Part shown: piece after piece, positions 36,556 to 48,147 of the stretch
How positions within the stretch are numbered: the stretch's first letter is position 1
Layout: every line of letters begins with the position of its first letter
From: Carya illinoinensis
Taxonomy: Eukaryota; Streptophyta; Magnoliopsida; Fagales; Juglandaceae
Reading direction: 5' to 3'
Assembly (NCBI RefSeq): GCF_018687715.1
Contig: NC_056765.1
Span: 5,878,501 to 5,942,500, forward strand
Length of the DNA: 64,000 nt
Translations under genes and position numbers: made by a program
Notes under the pieces: model-generated
The model's input: the letters and a program-made list of their open reading frames with translations, nothing else
What the model was told of the DNA's origin: nothing
Database searches by the model: none

Positions 36556-36735
36556 AGGGGTGTTCAACCGGATTTCGGACCGGGTATCCGGGTATACCCA
36601 AACCGGAATCCGAATTCAAAATCCGGACCGGGTTCCGGACCGGATATAGCCGGGTTATAACCCGGTCCGAAACCCGGATTGATCCGGGTTTTTATAACCC
36701 GGAAATCCGGGTTCCGGATAAAACCCGGTTTTTTT
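36556..36735. repeat. CCGG-rich hAT-type MITE relic
   Basis: Starts TTAGGGGTGTTCAACCGG and contains many copies of (A)ACCCGG / CCGGGTT / TCCGGA in both orientations, ending in a T run. The terminal motif matches the hAT-type MITEs at 31,926 and 43,638. The other terminus (CACCCCTA) was not found. Confidence 0.5.
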
Positions 36736-37297
36736 TTTTTTAATTCAAATCATTCTGTTATTAATTTTTTATGTTGAAAAAATGTTTATAAACATATCCA
36801 CTATTTTATTGCAACTTTTTCAAGAAATATTGTTGAATGCAATTTTTTTTTTTTTTGCTATATAAAAGCTTATATTTTATATCATTTTGTCCATGATGAT
36901 AAAAATATCAACTAATTATAGTTAACACATACATATAAGCTAACGCTTTAAACAACTAATTAACCTAAAAAGAAAAAAAAAATCCACTAAATATTACATT
37001 GTTTGAACTGATTTGCTTAAAATATTACAAAACACATACATTGTAAATTACAATTGTGTATATTTGTGCGAACGCCGCGCAAGTTTTTTGAAAAAAATGA
37101 TTTAATATGGGACCTATATGAAAATATATATATATATATATATATATATAAGGACAATCATCCTTCAAAAACACAATGAAGATAGCATATGTGACCTCGA
37201 GATTGATTTGGGAAAGACTCTTTAAATTAGGCGACACCAATATGCTTTCTTCACCATGTTGAGACTAAATAGGGATTTCAAAACGGTAACTTAATTT

Positions 37298-38637
37298 TGT
37301 TGCCCAGATGACTAACACAAGAGGGAGGGTGAATTGAGTTGTATTAAAAAAAATAACAATTATAAATCAAATATATAATATAAAATATAAACAAAATATT
37401 AAATAGCAATAAATATAAAGAGTAAGGGTAAGAGAGAAGCAAACTCAGTATGTTAACGAGGTTCGGCCCCACTGCCTACGTCCTCGCCTCAAGCTACCCC
37501 TTGAGAATTCCCGAATTCACTATTCAATCTCCTTCAGGTGGAGATAGAAACCTATTACACCTTTGAACAACACCGCTACAAAGGATCCGTGTAGAACACC
37601 CTCTACACTTGCAATCACCTTACACGTGGTGATTCAACTATTCCCCGTGTAGAATACTTTCTACACGCACAAGGGTTATACACACCCTTTTTCTGATACA
37701 AGAGCTGATAGTGGGTAGGTTATCAGAAAACATTCCTCAATGAGTGAAATAAGAACAATACAGCGCAAACTATATCTCTCAAAATGAATAAGAATTAAGG
37801 CTCAATGCTTAGAGAAGAGAGAATGAAAGTTTTGAATGAATGTTATATGCTCTGGATGTTGTGAATGTGAAGCTCTCAAATGATCTATTTATAGGCATAT
37901 GAGACTTCATATTCAAATTTAAAAAGATTCACATGTCAAAGACAACATCATTCACTTTTTCAAAAAATTCAAATAAAAGGTTCTTCCTTTTCAATTGTCA
38001 AAGACAACATCATTCATTTTTCAAAAACTTCAAACCTAATCTTTTACTTTTGGCATATGACAAAAGGAGCACACTTTCTTTTTTCAAAAAATTCAAATCT
38101 AATCTTTTACTTTTTGCATATGACAAAAGGAGCACACTTTACTTTTCAAATTTTTCAAACAAAATCATCTATCTTTTATATAAGTCTAAAAAAAGCATCA
38201 ATCACTTTTGAAAATATTCAAATAAAACATACACATTTGAAAGATGACAATCAATCATCTTTAATATTTTTAAAGTTCAACCCTTTAATCAAGGTATGCA
38301 CATGTGAAAGATGACAATCAATCATCTTTCAAAATTTTCAAATTTAATTTTCAAAATATTCATGCACATGTGGAAAATGTATTTTAATGCTTTATGATAA
38401 AATATTAATTTTTGAGCCTTAATCCTAATTTCGAATTTTTAAGAGATTTACATATTACTCTATGATTTTAATGTGAACTTGTTCCCTTCTTGCTCATGCT
38501 TGGTTCCTTGATGTGCTTGACTCCATTGTGTGGACAACTTGAGCTTGAGACTCCTTCATTCTTTGAATTCATTTGTTATCATCAAAATCCATATGTAGAT
38601 ATATAATTACACAAAGCTTGAAACCTTATGTTCAACA
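37298..38637. mobile_element. solo LTR, 1,340 bp, TSD AATTT
   Basis: Begins TGTTGCCCAGATG and ends TTCAACA, so the ends form TGTTG / CAACA. AATTT flanks it on both sides (37,293-37,297 and 38,638-38,642). The interior has promoter-like and repeated sequence: two GTGTAGAA(C/T)AC blocks near 37,590 and 37,640, and a tandem series around 37,930-38,160 of CAAAGACAACATCATTCA and TGACAAAAGGAGCACACTTT units separated by TCAAAAAATTCAAA. There is no internal gag-pol, so it is a solo LTR left by LTR-LTR recombination. The host retroelement family is not identified; length suggests a long-LTR copia such as SIRE/Maximus, or a gypsy. Confidence 0.85.
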
Positions 38638-38663
38638 AATTTATTAAGTACCTTTATTTCGGA

Positions 38664-38880
38664 TATAACCGAATGAAAGCAAGGTATTAATGAGTTAATT
38701 CTCACAACTTTTGGAAGTCACGCAAGTAAAAGCAAGGTACTTATTAAAGAGTTGATTCCCACAACGTTAGGATGTCAGAAAATGAAAGCAAGGTAGTACT
38801 ATATGATCTGTTTCCATAATATTGTCTCATTAGATGTTCCTCCAGAGAGTATTTTGTTCAAGTCAATATGGATCAAGGAT
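38664..38880. repeat. duplicated non-coding module, GAAAGCAAGG part (copy B)
   Basis: Three GAAAGCAAGGTA units with CACAACTTTTGGAAGTC and CACAACGTTAGGATGTC, then TTAGATGTTCCTCCAGAGAG and TTTTGTTCAAGTCAATATGG. The same module starts left of the solo LTR (GAGACTAAATAGGGATTTCA at about 37,261). Removing the solo LTR restores the order seen in copy A. Confidence 0.65.
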
Positions 38881-39114
38881 GATCGATCATTTACTTTTGA
38901 ATGGTATGTGTGTGTGAGTGTGTGTGTGTGTTTTTTTTTTTTTAATTCTTTTATGTTTAGTTTTTATGATTCTCCCAATGCATGAGATACAGTGTGACAA
39001 GAAACGAGGCCATAAATATTATTTTGTGTTGAAGAATTATTCCAAATAAAATATAGGGGTAAGGAAGAATCCTATATATTGAGATTCATAAGTAGATCGA
39101 ATACCAAAAATCCA

Positions 39115-39860
39115 GGTAATATTTAACTAATAAGTGTATAAAATTTTTTATGTATAGATATATATATATATATATTAAAATAGTAATAAATACGGAAAGA
39201 TCTACACAACTTTTGGATAAGATGAGTTAGTAATAAATTAGAGCAAAAACTATAGGGATCCAAATTATTCAGAAAAAATATAAATATAAAGAAAAGGATC
39301 TTGCAAAAATATAAAATGAAGAGTAAGTGACCTCAGGATTGGTTCGGGAAAGACTGCTTTGAGAGTTTAGTATATATCTAGTATCCCTTTTGATTTGGAG
39401 ACACCATTATGCGTTATTCAACTTTTAATATTTATCATTTCATCTCATCTCATTTCGACTTAATTCATTATCCAAACCTCTCCTAAATGGGAGATTTCAA
39501 AGTGGGTCACTTTATTAATTAAATTTTTTTAATAGCACTATTAATTAATTAACGAATATCGTTTTGCATTGAATAGTTATTACAAAAAAGATCGAAAAAT
39601 TACATTTCCTGAGATTCAATGTAGAATACCATAAACTCAGGTAATTTTTTAATTAACTAGTGTATAAATTTGAGTAAATGTTGATATTAAAAAAAAAAGC
39701 ATTGATAAATACTGAAAAAATATATGCAAAACTTTGGATAAAAGGAGTTGGTAAAAAATAATAAGTACTAAATATATCTTTTTGTGTTTTAAATTTGTTG
39801 AGATACTTTAAAATATATGCATAATTTTTTCTCTAAAAATTTTCCTTGGAATTCAAAATT
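39115..39860. repeat. duplicated non-coding module, tail part, two copies
   Basis: Two copies of the GTGTATAAA, AAATA-CGGAAAGATC / AAATACTGAAAAAATA, GGATAAGATGAG / GGATAAAAGGAG block, at about 39,120-39,240 and 39,655-39,830. Between them is GACCTCAGGATTGGTTCGGG, AAAGACTGCTTT, which has relatives at about 37,190 and 54,430. Confidence 0.55.
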
Positions 39861-41129
39861 AGGTCTTATCTACTAACAATTTGTGTTTTTAAAAATAATA
39901 AAAGAAATGTAACATTAGGATTTGAGTTTCAACTAGTTCAAAAAAATCAGAGAAGAAAAGAAAGTACCTTTTAAAGGAAGAAAGTGTCAACCATCGCAAG
40001 GCTACGGCTCCAGAAAGAAGCTGATGATGGGTTTTATGGTGGGTCGTGGGCCGTCTGAAGGAAATGGATTAGAGGCTGCTGATGAAACTGGGCTGAAGGC
40101 TGGAGTGGCCTTACTGCCTTAGTCATTTAGAAGGAACCGTAGCTTATTTTCTTCTTTTGTTTTAGTTATTATTGTAAGGCCCATGGGCCAGATCAGACGT
40201 AGTAGTAGTCTTGAATGATAGTAAGCATTTTACATCAATGTCCTTTATTGTGTTAGCCAGGTTGTCAGTCATTTCCGCTGTGTCAGGAAATACGTATGAG
40301 GCAAGATACCTAAATAGCTCCCTATTCTATAAGGATTATCTGGAAAATCAACAGAATCTTTTACATAATTTTTCTCGTCCTCTTTGAGGCTCTCACAGTG
40401 AGTATATCCCTTGTGTGCAGGACAAAAGGTTGGCATGTGACAGAAAGCAAATAAAGGTGCAATTTACTGTCAGAACCATGGAAAACTTTCTGGAAAATAC
40501 CTCCAGACCAGTCGGGTCACGTAAAAGCCATCTTTACACCACCCCCAAATCCAATACTTACTGGTCAGGTAGACTTTTATTTAAGTCCAGTAGTTTGCGC
40601 AAGAAGAAGATAGTAAATGATAGACACATTTTTTCGAATTTTTTAGGTAAATATATTTTAAATGACGAATATTTATATAAAATAAGGATTGCGATAGAAA
40701 ATATAGTTTTTTGAGACAACATATTTTCATAGTAAAAAATCAATTTTATGTTGCAAAACACCTTTTTAGCGAAAACTTTTTGTCACATAATTGTCGGAAA
40801 TAACTAGCAATCTTAACTTTTAGATACGATTCAAAGTTAGAGAGAGAGAGAGAATACAAGAAAAATGATAGATGCAGGAGACTTGGCGCAGGGATTGTGC
40901 ACGGCACGAACGATCTACGTGAAAATTGATACGGTGCGTTTCGCACGAACAAGACCCATTCGGATCCCTTGATTCCCTTCCTCCATCTCCCGCCTCCATT
41001 CTCCTCCATCTCCGAAGCTTTCCCCAGACCCAATATGGGTTTCTGAATCCTAATCTTCCGCATCTCCCTCCTCCATTCTTATTGTCCTCCATATCCGAAG
41101 CACAGCCAAGACCCAAGATAGGCTTTTCA
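39861..41129. other. unassigned stretch left of WEB pseudogene
   Basis: No family recognised. An open stretch at 40,415-40,714 (plus) follows a TGTGTGCAG acceptor-like site but has no recognisable domain. 40,960-41,110 contains two diverged copies of CCTCCATTCTCCTCCATCTC, CGAAGC...CCAAGACCCAA. Confidence 0.3.
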
Positions 41130-41690
41130 TGCTCATCAAGCGCCTCTCATCAAGCATGCTTCCATACTTCTCACTCGCTGCTTTCAAGGCCAACTTCAGA
41201 TCTTCTATTTGGGTCTCATAATTTTCGTTCTCACCTTGACTGAATAACAGAGACCTCGTGCAAGGTTGAAGCTAAGCTTTCCATCGCCTTCTTGCTCTTC
41301 TCCTCTTCATCCATGGAATTTCCCAATTCATTAAAAGTTTATTTTTCTCCTCTAATAGGGTCTAAGCACTGAAAGCTGCAAGCTTCTCATTGTTCAAGGC
41401 CTGGGTTTTCTCCTCCTCCACAGTGTCAAACTCCGAATTTGGAGACTCGACCTTTCTGGCGCCATCTCAGAAGTTTCTTCTTTGGCCACGTCAAGACAGC
41501 GTTTTGACTCCTCGAGATTCTCTCTGTCTTCCAATTGTTATCTCCAGCAACCCCACCTTCTCTTTTAGAGCAGCAATTTCAGATTCTGTATCATTCAATA
41601 AATCCTTATTTCCCTCTAGTTGTTTCATGACTGAATTCAAAGATTCGGATGCAAATCTGTCCAACTTATTTGCTTCCTCCAAATTCTGAT
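41130..41690 (-). pseudogene. WEB-family coiled-coil protein pseudogene fragment
   Basis: The minus strand encodes a long heptad-rich coiled coil: EEANKLDRFASESLNSVMKQ, LEGNKDLLNDTESEIAALKE, AKEETSE, then, in shifted frames, EFDTVEEEKTQALNNEKLAA, LLEEKNKLL, EEEKSKKAMESLASTLHEVS, YETQIEDLKLALKA and SEKYGSMLDE. This order matches the middle of plant WEB-family proteins (At3g02930/At5g16730 type, chloroplast-movement-related coiled coils). It has at least three frameshifts and one stop and covers about 190 of 800-plus residues. No intron is visible, but WEB genes have few introns here, so it may be either a retrocopy or a genomic fragment. Confidence 0.75.
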
Positions 41691-42135
41691 GGGATCATTT
41701 CCAGTTAGAACTATTGGGAAAAAGAAACAATGGCAGTTCTTGAAATCTACACTCCAAATTTCAATAATTTTATAACTAATAAAAATTTAATATAAATATT
41801 TAAAATGGGTGGAGGAGGTGAAGTCTTCACTGTTTCGAAAATGGGTTTAAAAAAGAAAGCTCACTGTTTCAGAAATGAGGGAGACAAACTTGAATGGCAG
41901 GGAACGACGACGTCGACGAATGCCTCTGGAATGGTATTGTGCGTTTCAGTCTCCCCAATTTTTTTCTTTTTTTCTTTTTTTTTTTTTATAAATTTTTTTA
42001 ATTATAGTTGACATGGCAATGAGCCTTCATTCCTGCGCAATACCTGCACCAAGTTCCCTGCTCGTAGAAGAACTGTACAAATAAAGGTGAGATTTTTAGG
42101 TTTCCTCGTATGAGGGTCCCTGTGCCTGTGCCGTC

Positions 42136-43319
42136 ATGGCAACTACCTTGGCCCCGCCTGGTGGTCCCATGCGGCAACGAAGGCCAGCTCGTTTGCAGAC
42201 TTGGTAATGGATGTTCCTCAACCTCTTCCAGAAGTTAACCTTCCAATGAGGCCCCCAAAAATAATTGATGGTCAGGTATGCTACATGTTCTCCAAGGAAG
42301 AAATGATGCAGTCGACAGCACCGTTCAAATACTCTCTGGTTTTGAAATTTCTTCGGTAGAGACCGACATTAGATGCTATACGGATGTTTATTTGGCAAAG
42401 ATGGGGATTAATGGGAAACGTGGTGGTCTCTACCGTGAGAAAAAAACCGTAATGTCTTTGTTCGTTTAATTTCAGAAGAAGATTTCAACAAGGCATTTTC
42501 TCGAGAGGCTTGTGAGATAAATAGAGTTCCTTATAGAGCATTCCATTGGACGCCGGGATTCACAGAAGATGAGGAAATGCCTTTTGTTCCAGTTTGGGTC
42601 ATGCTACTAGGCCTCCCTCCAAACTTCTATCACGACTCTATCCTCAAAATAATAACGGCACAGATTGGAAAGTTCATACGGTCTGATAACTCCACCAGGT
42701 GTGTGACAACAACGGACGGAGCTCGAGTTTGTTTAGAGATGGATGCTTCAATACAACATTTGGATTCCTTCTGGATTGGTGCTCCTGGGACTGGCTTCAA
42801 ACAGGAGGTAGTATTTGAGATGTTGCCGGCATTTTGCTTAAGTTGTAAGATGCAGGGTCACAACAAAGCAACCTGTAAAAGAGAGAAAAAGAACCAAGAA
42901 TACCAGAAAAGTAACAGCCCGGTGAGGGTTGAAGGGGAAATCGAAGAGCAGCAGGAAGAATAGGGGTTCGACAGCTTGACCTCCCCTGAGAATAAGAAAA
43001 ACATGGAGGAGGAGGTTGGGGGTATAGAAGAGCATGAAGTTGTCCTAGATAGTATGGTACAAGGGACTTGTGTATTACAAAGTGGGGAACGTGACAATGA
43101 AAATGAGGACTGGCTAGAGGATGTGGTGCTAGTTGAGGAAATAGAGGAACAACAATCTTTATCAGAGCAGGAGGAGGACAGGATGAATGTGGTAACAGGA
43201 AAAGAAAAAGATTATCACTTCGAGGAGGATTAGAGTGGCTCCAAAAGGAAAAAGAGCAAAAGTGGATCGAAAACATCAAGAAGCACCAAACGGGTCATCA
43301 ACCGTCCCTCTAAATTAAA
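42136..43319 (+). pseudogene. LINE (element D) ORF1: DUF4283 and zinc knuckle
   Basis: ORF1 starts near the ATG at 42,136 (MATTLAPPGGPM), with an early frameshift and a TAG at about 42,358. The DUF4283-like nucleic-acid-binding domain reads KYSLVLKFLR, DAIRMFIWQRWGLMGN, NRVPYRAFHWTPGFTEDEEM, PVWVMLLGLPPNFYHDSIL, IGKFIRSDNSTRCV. A CCHC knuckle follows (CLSCKMQGHNKATC), then a long acidic tail to about 43,230 and a basic KRKKSKSGSKTSRSTKR end. Stops lie at 42,961 and 43,231. ORF1 is the RNA-binding chaperone-like protein of plant L1 elements. It is a relative of the minus-strand LINE at 12-14.7 kb, which has the same domain order. Confidence 0.85.
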
Positions 43320-43637
43320 TCTATGATAGGTCCCATTTTGTATTGGAACATAAGAGGTCTGGGAACCTCAAGGGGAAGGCTAAAGAAGTTGGTAAGGGAA
43401 TTTAAACCCAAGGTATTTGCACTGGCAGAGACTTTTGTGGATGACAGTAGTATGGGAAGACTAATGCGGCATTTATGTTTGGAGAAGGGTAGCTCAAACC
43501 AATTAAAGGCTGGGAAGATTTGGCTTTTGTGGGATAAAAAAGTAGATGTGACCATTGTGCTCATGAGTGACCAGTTTATCACGGTCAAAGTACTCGAAGG
43601 GGATATGGCTCTTAGCATCACTTTTGTTTATGCCAAA

Positions 43638-44049
43638 TAGGGGTGTACAGAAACCGACGCCATCGGCCGCCTTCGACGTGAATCGACCGGCCGCGTCAGG
43701 AACCGCCCGTGAACCGGTCGGCGGACGGTAGCTATTCTTCAAAACCGATCAACGTTGGTTCGGCAGCGGTTTGACCCTGGTTCAAACTGCTGAACCGGCC
43801 GACTTAATAAGGTATATAATTTTTGATTTATACCTTACTTAAACGACATCGTTTCACTTAAATAAGTGAAACGGCGTTGTTTAATATCTGAAGTTTAAAA
43901 AAAAAAACTTAATGAAACGGTGTCGTTTGGCTTAAGCCAAACGGTGCCGTTTGGCTTAAGCCAAACGGTGCCGTTTCATTCTAGGGTTTAAAGTCCCCCG
44001 GTACCCTTCTTCTTCCTCCATTTTCTTCTCATTTCGTTTGTTCGACGCC

Positions 44050-44142
<93 letters not shown>

Positions 44143-44364
44143 GGTCTCACCCTTCGGCAATCACTGCGGCGTCATCACCTGAAAATAGGCTCCGTCGCCA
44201 CCGAAGACGCCGACGAACCGACCAGAGTGACGCCGAGACCGATGTAGACGGTTTTCTCTCCTTTAAACGGCCGGTTTCGGTCGAGATTCATCATCTTTCA
44301 ATGATATCAGTTCGGTTTCGGTTTTGGTCCAAAACCGAAACCGAATGATCAGTTTTCACCCCTA
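43638..44364. mobile_element. hAT-type MITE, 727 bp, perfect 8-bp TSD
   Basis: Termini are TAGGGGTG and CACCCCTA, flanked by ATGCCAAA on both sides (43,630-43,637 and 44,365-44,372). Removing it with one TSD copy restores the LINE endonuclease frame (VYAKCYYG), proving the boundaries. Subterminal DNA is full of AACCGG / CCGGTT and GAACCG motifs. The interior contains palindromes built on AAACGG(C/T)G(C/T)CGTTT and a 90-bp TC run. No transposase is encoded. Confidence 0.9.
44051..44140. repeat. (TC)45 microsatellite
   Basis: An uninterrupted 90-bp TC dinucleotide run inside the hAT-type MITE. Open reading on it yields only Ser-Leu repeats and is not a gene. Confidence 0.97.
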
Positions 44365-47300
44365 ATGCCAAATGCTATTATGGACTTCGGAGACAACTTT
44401 GGAGGGACTTACAAGAGGATGATCACAACAATAACCCATGGATGATTATAGGGGACTTTAATATAATCAAAAGTAATGAAGAACGGAGGGGGGGCTCTCC
44501 CCGTCTGAGGATAGCGATGGAGGATTTCAATGAATGGATAAATGGTTGTGGATTGATGGACATGAATTACAATGGCAATAGTCTTTCCTAGTGTAATGGG
44601 CAGGAAGGTTTAGCTAGGAGCTGGGCGCGTCTCGACAGCGGTTTGGTAAATACCAAGTTTTTAGAGTCTCTACCTCACTCCTTGCTAAAGTACTTGGGGC
44701 GTAACATGTCAGATCATGCCCCGATGATAGTATCGTGTGACCAAAACTACCAGTGATATGGACCATCGCCTTTTCGGTTTCAGCAAATGTGGGTGGAACA
44801 TGGGGAGCTCCTTTCTTGTGTCAAGCAGAGCTGGAAAGAAGAAGGACGGGGAGGTGGGTTCGAAAATTTAGCTTATAAAATGAAGTGTATGAAGCAGGTG
44901 TTGAGAAGATGGAACAAGGAAATTTTTGGTCACGTCGATTTAACTATTAAAGAGCTAGAGCATCAAATTGAGTCACTCGAAGCTAACTTGCAAGAAGGAT
45001 ACGAGGCAGAGCTGGAACATGACCTCTTGGTGTCTAAAATAGATCTAGATACTTGGAAAAAAAGAGAGGACAGTTTGATCGCTCAAAAGGCTGGAATTAA
45101 ATGGCTACGAGAAGGAGATAACAATACAAGGTTCTTCCATGCAGTTTTGAAGAGAAGGCAGAAGAACCAAGTCACCAAAATGACTAAACTAGATGGCACT
45201 TCGATCAACACTCCTGAAGCCATACATGAGGGTGCAGTCCAATACTATCAAGAATTTCTAAGCCATAAAACTGAAGGTGAGCTGCCAGACTTGAGTCCCT
45301 TCATTGATCAAGTAAGTACGGAAGATGAGAACAAAAGCATATACAAGAGGTCGTCGATGGGAGAAATTCGGCAGGCAATTTATAGCATCCCGGTGGAGAG
45401 CAGTCCGGGCCCAGATGGATTTGGGTTGGGATTCTTCAAAGCTTGCTCAGATATTGTCTAGAGTGATGTAGAGGAAGCCATTGCAGAATGTTTTGAAGGT
45501 AAACAACTCCCAAGGTACCATACAGCATCATACATGGCTCTTATTCCCAAGGTACAGCAGCCAACGGGTTTTGATAAGTTTAGGCCAATTAGCCAATGTT
45601 TTGTGATTTATAAAGTATACTCTAAGATTATTGTTGGTCGGTTAACAAATTTATTGCCGAGGTTGATCTCTCAGGAACCAGGTGCTTTCATCCCCAATAG
45701 AAGCATTTTTGAAAATATTAGCCTAACGCAAGAAATGGTCCGATCTATACACAAAAAGACAAATGGCGGCAATGTGCTGTTGAAAGTGGATATGTCCAAA
45801 GCGTATGACCGAGTAAATTGGAATTTTTTGATGCATGTCTTGGCTTATTTTGGGTTCGAAGAGAAGGTAGGTGAGTTGATTAAAAACTGCATCACGACGC
45901 CGTGGTATTCCATCCTTCTAAACGGAACCATGAAGGGATTCTTCAAGGGAGAAAGGGGACTATGACAGGGGGATCCCCTCTCGCCATATTTATTTATTTT
46001 AATGGAAGAAGTCTTCACAAGAATGCTAAAGAAAAAAAAATATGAGAGTGGGTTAATTGGAGGTTACTCTCAAGCTAGAGGTACGCCTTTAATCTCTCAC
46101 TTATTATACGCAGATGACATTGTGATTTTTACAAATGGAGCCAAACGGTCAATTAAGGAATTGGTTAAAGTTATTGAACTATATGAGAAATGGTCGAGTC
46201 AGCTAGTGAATAGAAAAAAATCGGCAATAATATTTTCAAAACACATAAGACAAACTCGTAGAAGGGGCATCCTGCAATTTACTGGATTTGGAGAGGGCTG
46301 GTTTCCGATGAAGTATTTAGGGGTGAATGTAGACATAGTCGAGGGAAGACTCACTTTTAGCCATATGGAGGAACTTGTTAACAAAATTCGTGATAAGGTA
46401 AGTGGCTGGAAGACTAGATTGTTGTCGGCTAGAGGTAAACTTATCCTATTAAAACATGTCCTGTTGAGCTTGCCAATTTATCTTCTATCCGTGTTACAGG
46501 TCCCGAAATTAGTTTTAGGCATTATCAACTGAATTTTCAGTACATTTTTTTTGGGGAGAATCTGATGGTATTCCTAAAAAAAAATGGTGTGCTTGGAACA
46601 CAATTTGCAAGCCAACAAATGAAGGAGGCCTAGGTCTGTCAGGACCTTGAGGAGGTTCAAAAATCACTCCACATGAAACTTGCATGAAAAATAATTAAAG
46701 ATAACTCTCTATGGGCACAATTCTTCAGGGGAAAATATGTGAAGGACAATCATCTCTCCCTCCTTGATAAAACAAAAGGAACCCGGTTCTGGAAAATGGT
46801 AATGAAGCAAATTTCGCATGTTTTGGAAAAAGTAAAATGGAAAGTGCATGAAGGTAAAGTTTCTTTTTGGTTTGATTCATGGACTGGAGGTGGTCGTTTA
46901 GCAGACTCTCTTAAGCTTACGAAATTCCCAGGGTTAAAGATCTATGACTGAAAACTGGATAATGAGTGGGACGTCCAACTCCTGGAGAGACTGATTGGAG
47001 TGGAAAAAACAGAGGAGATTATTAAAGAGCTGGGAAATCCTCGACAGGGGAAGGACCTGCTAGTATGGACCCCTGCCTTAGATGGACAGTTCAAGGTCTG
47101 GAGTGCTTGGGATTGTCTGCATGTGAAGTCCCCCGAGACACCATGGTCGGCGTGGGTATGGCATGAGCTCCTTCCCAAGAAGATGTCGATAATGGTTTGG
47201 AAACCGTGGAATAACAGCCTAAGTGTGGATGATAGATTGAGGAGGATTGGGATCTCAGTGGTGTTGAAGTGCTCTTGTTGTACTGAAGGAGGATATGAGG

Positions 47301-48147
47301 ACATTAATCACGTCTTATATGCCGAAAAATTCGCTCTGCAGATATGGAGAAAATATGCTCAGTCCTTTGGTTTTCCTTTTCGGGAGTATATTACATGGAA
47401 AGAAAACTTGAAGTTGTGGTTCAGGCGAGCATCTAGGTCCTCTCAAATGGGGGTTATATTGGGAATCCTTCCTATTATTATAATGTGGAAACTATGGTCA
47501 AAAGGTGCAGATCATGTATGGAGGGTCACGCAGAAACGACAAAAGATATATGGCATGTGGTTCGGTTATGGCTGACAAGAATAATGAAGGAAACAACAAA
47601 ATTTCAAAAGTTGGCAAGTGAAGATTAGGAAACTTTAAGAGCTTTGAATATCAAAGCTCTTTCGGTGAAACCAAAATAGGTTTAGGTGGTTAGATGGATG
47701 AAACCGCGACAAGGAAAACTCAAGCTAAATACAGATGGATGCAGCTTGAATAACCCAGGGGACTCGGGTGCAGGGGGTCTTCTATGTGATGAGCAGGGCA
47801 ACTTAATTTTTGCATACTCGACAAAATTGGGAAACAGTAGCAGCATAGCAATAGAAATTAAAGCCATCCTCCAAGGGCTGAAAATATGTCAAGAACGAAG
47901 GATAAAGGGAGTGATAGTTGAAACCGACTCTCTGATGGTGGTTCAGTGGTTTAGCAGTGATAAGTGTGGAGTGTGGTACCTTGAAGAATTCTGGGAGGAA
48001 ATCCTTAGACTAATGATAGAAGGGGGACACTCGATTCAGCATGTTTTTAGGGAAGGAAATGCCCCTGCTGATTTCTTAGCAAAGCATGGTGCTAAGGGAC
48101 ATGATCGAGTTTGGCACAACACCTCGCAACTGTCGACGAAGCTCTGA

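Larger units (their letters stand above)
43323..48147 (+). pseudogene. LINE (element D) ORF2: endonuclease, RT, RNase H
   Basis: ORF2 starts at the ATG at 43,323 (MIGPILYWNIRGLG, the N-x-R of APE-type endonucleases). Next are LAETFVDD, VYAKCYYG (split by the MITE at 43,638-44,364), IIGDFNII and SDHAPMIV. The linker (WNKEIFGHV, EGDNNTRFFH) precedes RT: ALIPKVQQPTGFDKFRPISQ, LLKVDMSKAYDRVNWNF (motif A), QGDPLSPYLF with a stop just before it (45,963-45,965), LLYADDIVIF (catalytic YADD) and KYLGV. Then come zf-RVT (LPKKMSIMVWKP, LKCSCCTEGGYEDINHVL) and RNase H (LKLNTDGCSLNNPGDSGAGG, VETDSLMVVQW, NAPADFLAKHG) to TGA 48,145-48,147. About six frameshifts or stops make it dead, but every domain is present. 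Confidence 0.9.

Noticed and set aside
40415..40714. Open frame after an acceptor-like site
   Set aside because: No domain, and its second half is AT-rich low-complexity sequence.
41732..42074. Second copy of the Mutator-like MITE next to the LINE at 42 kb
   Set aside because: The right end (GTAGAAGAACTG) resembles the MITE terminus at 20,573 in reverse and CAGTTCT occurs near 41,732, but no 8-9 bp duplication or full inverted repeat could be confirmed.
44038..44247. Open frame of repeated Ser-Leu
   Set aside because: It is translation of the 90-bp TC microsatellite inside a MITE, with no other coding signal.
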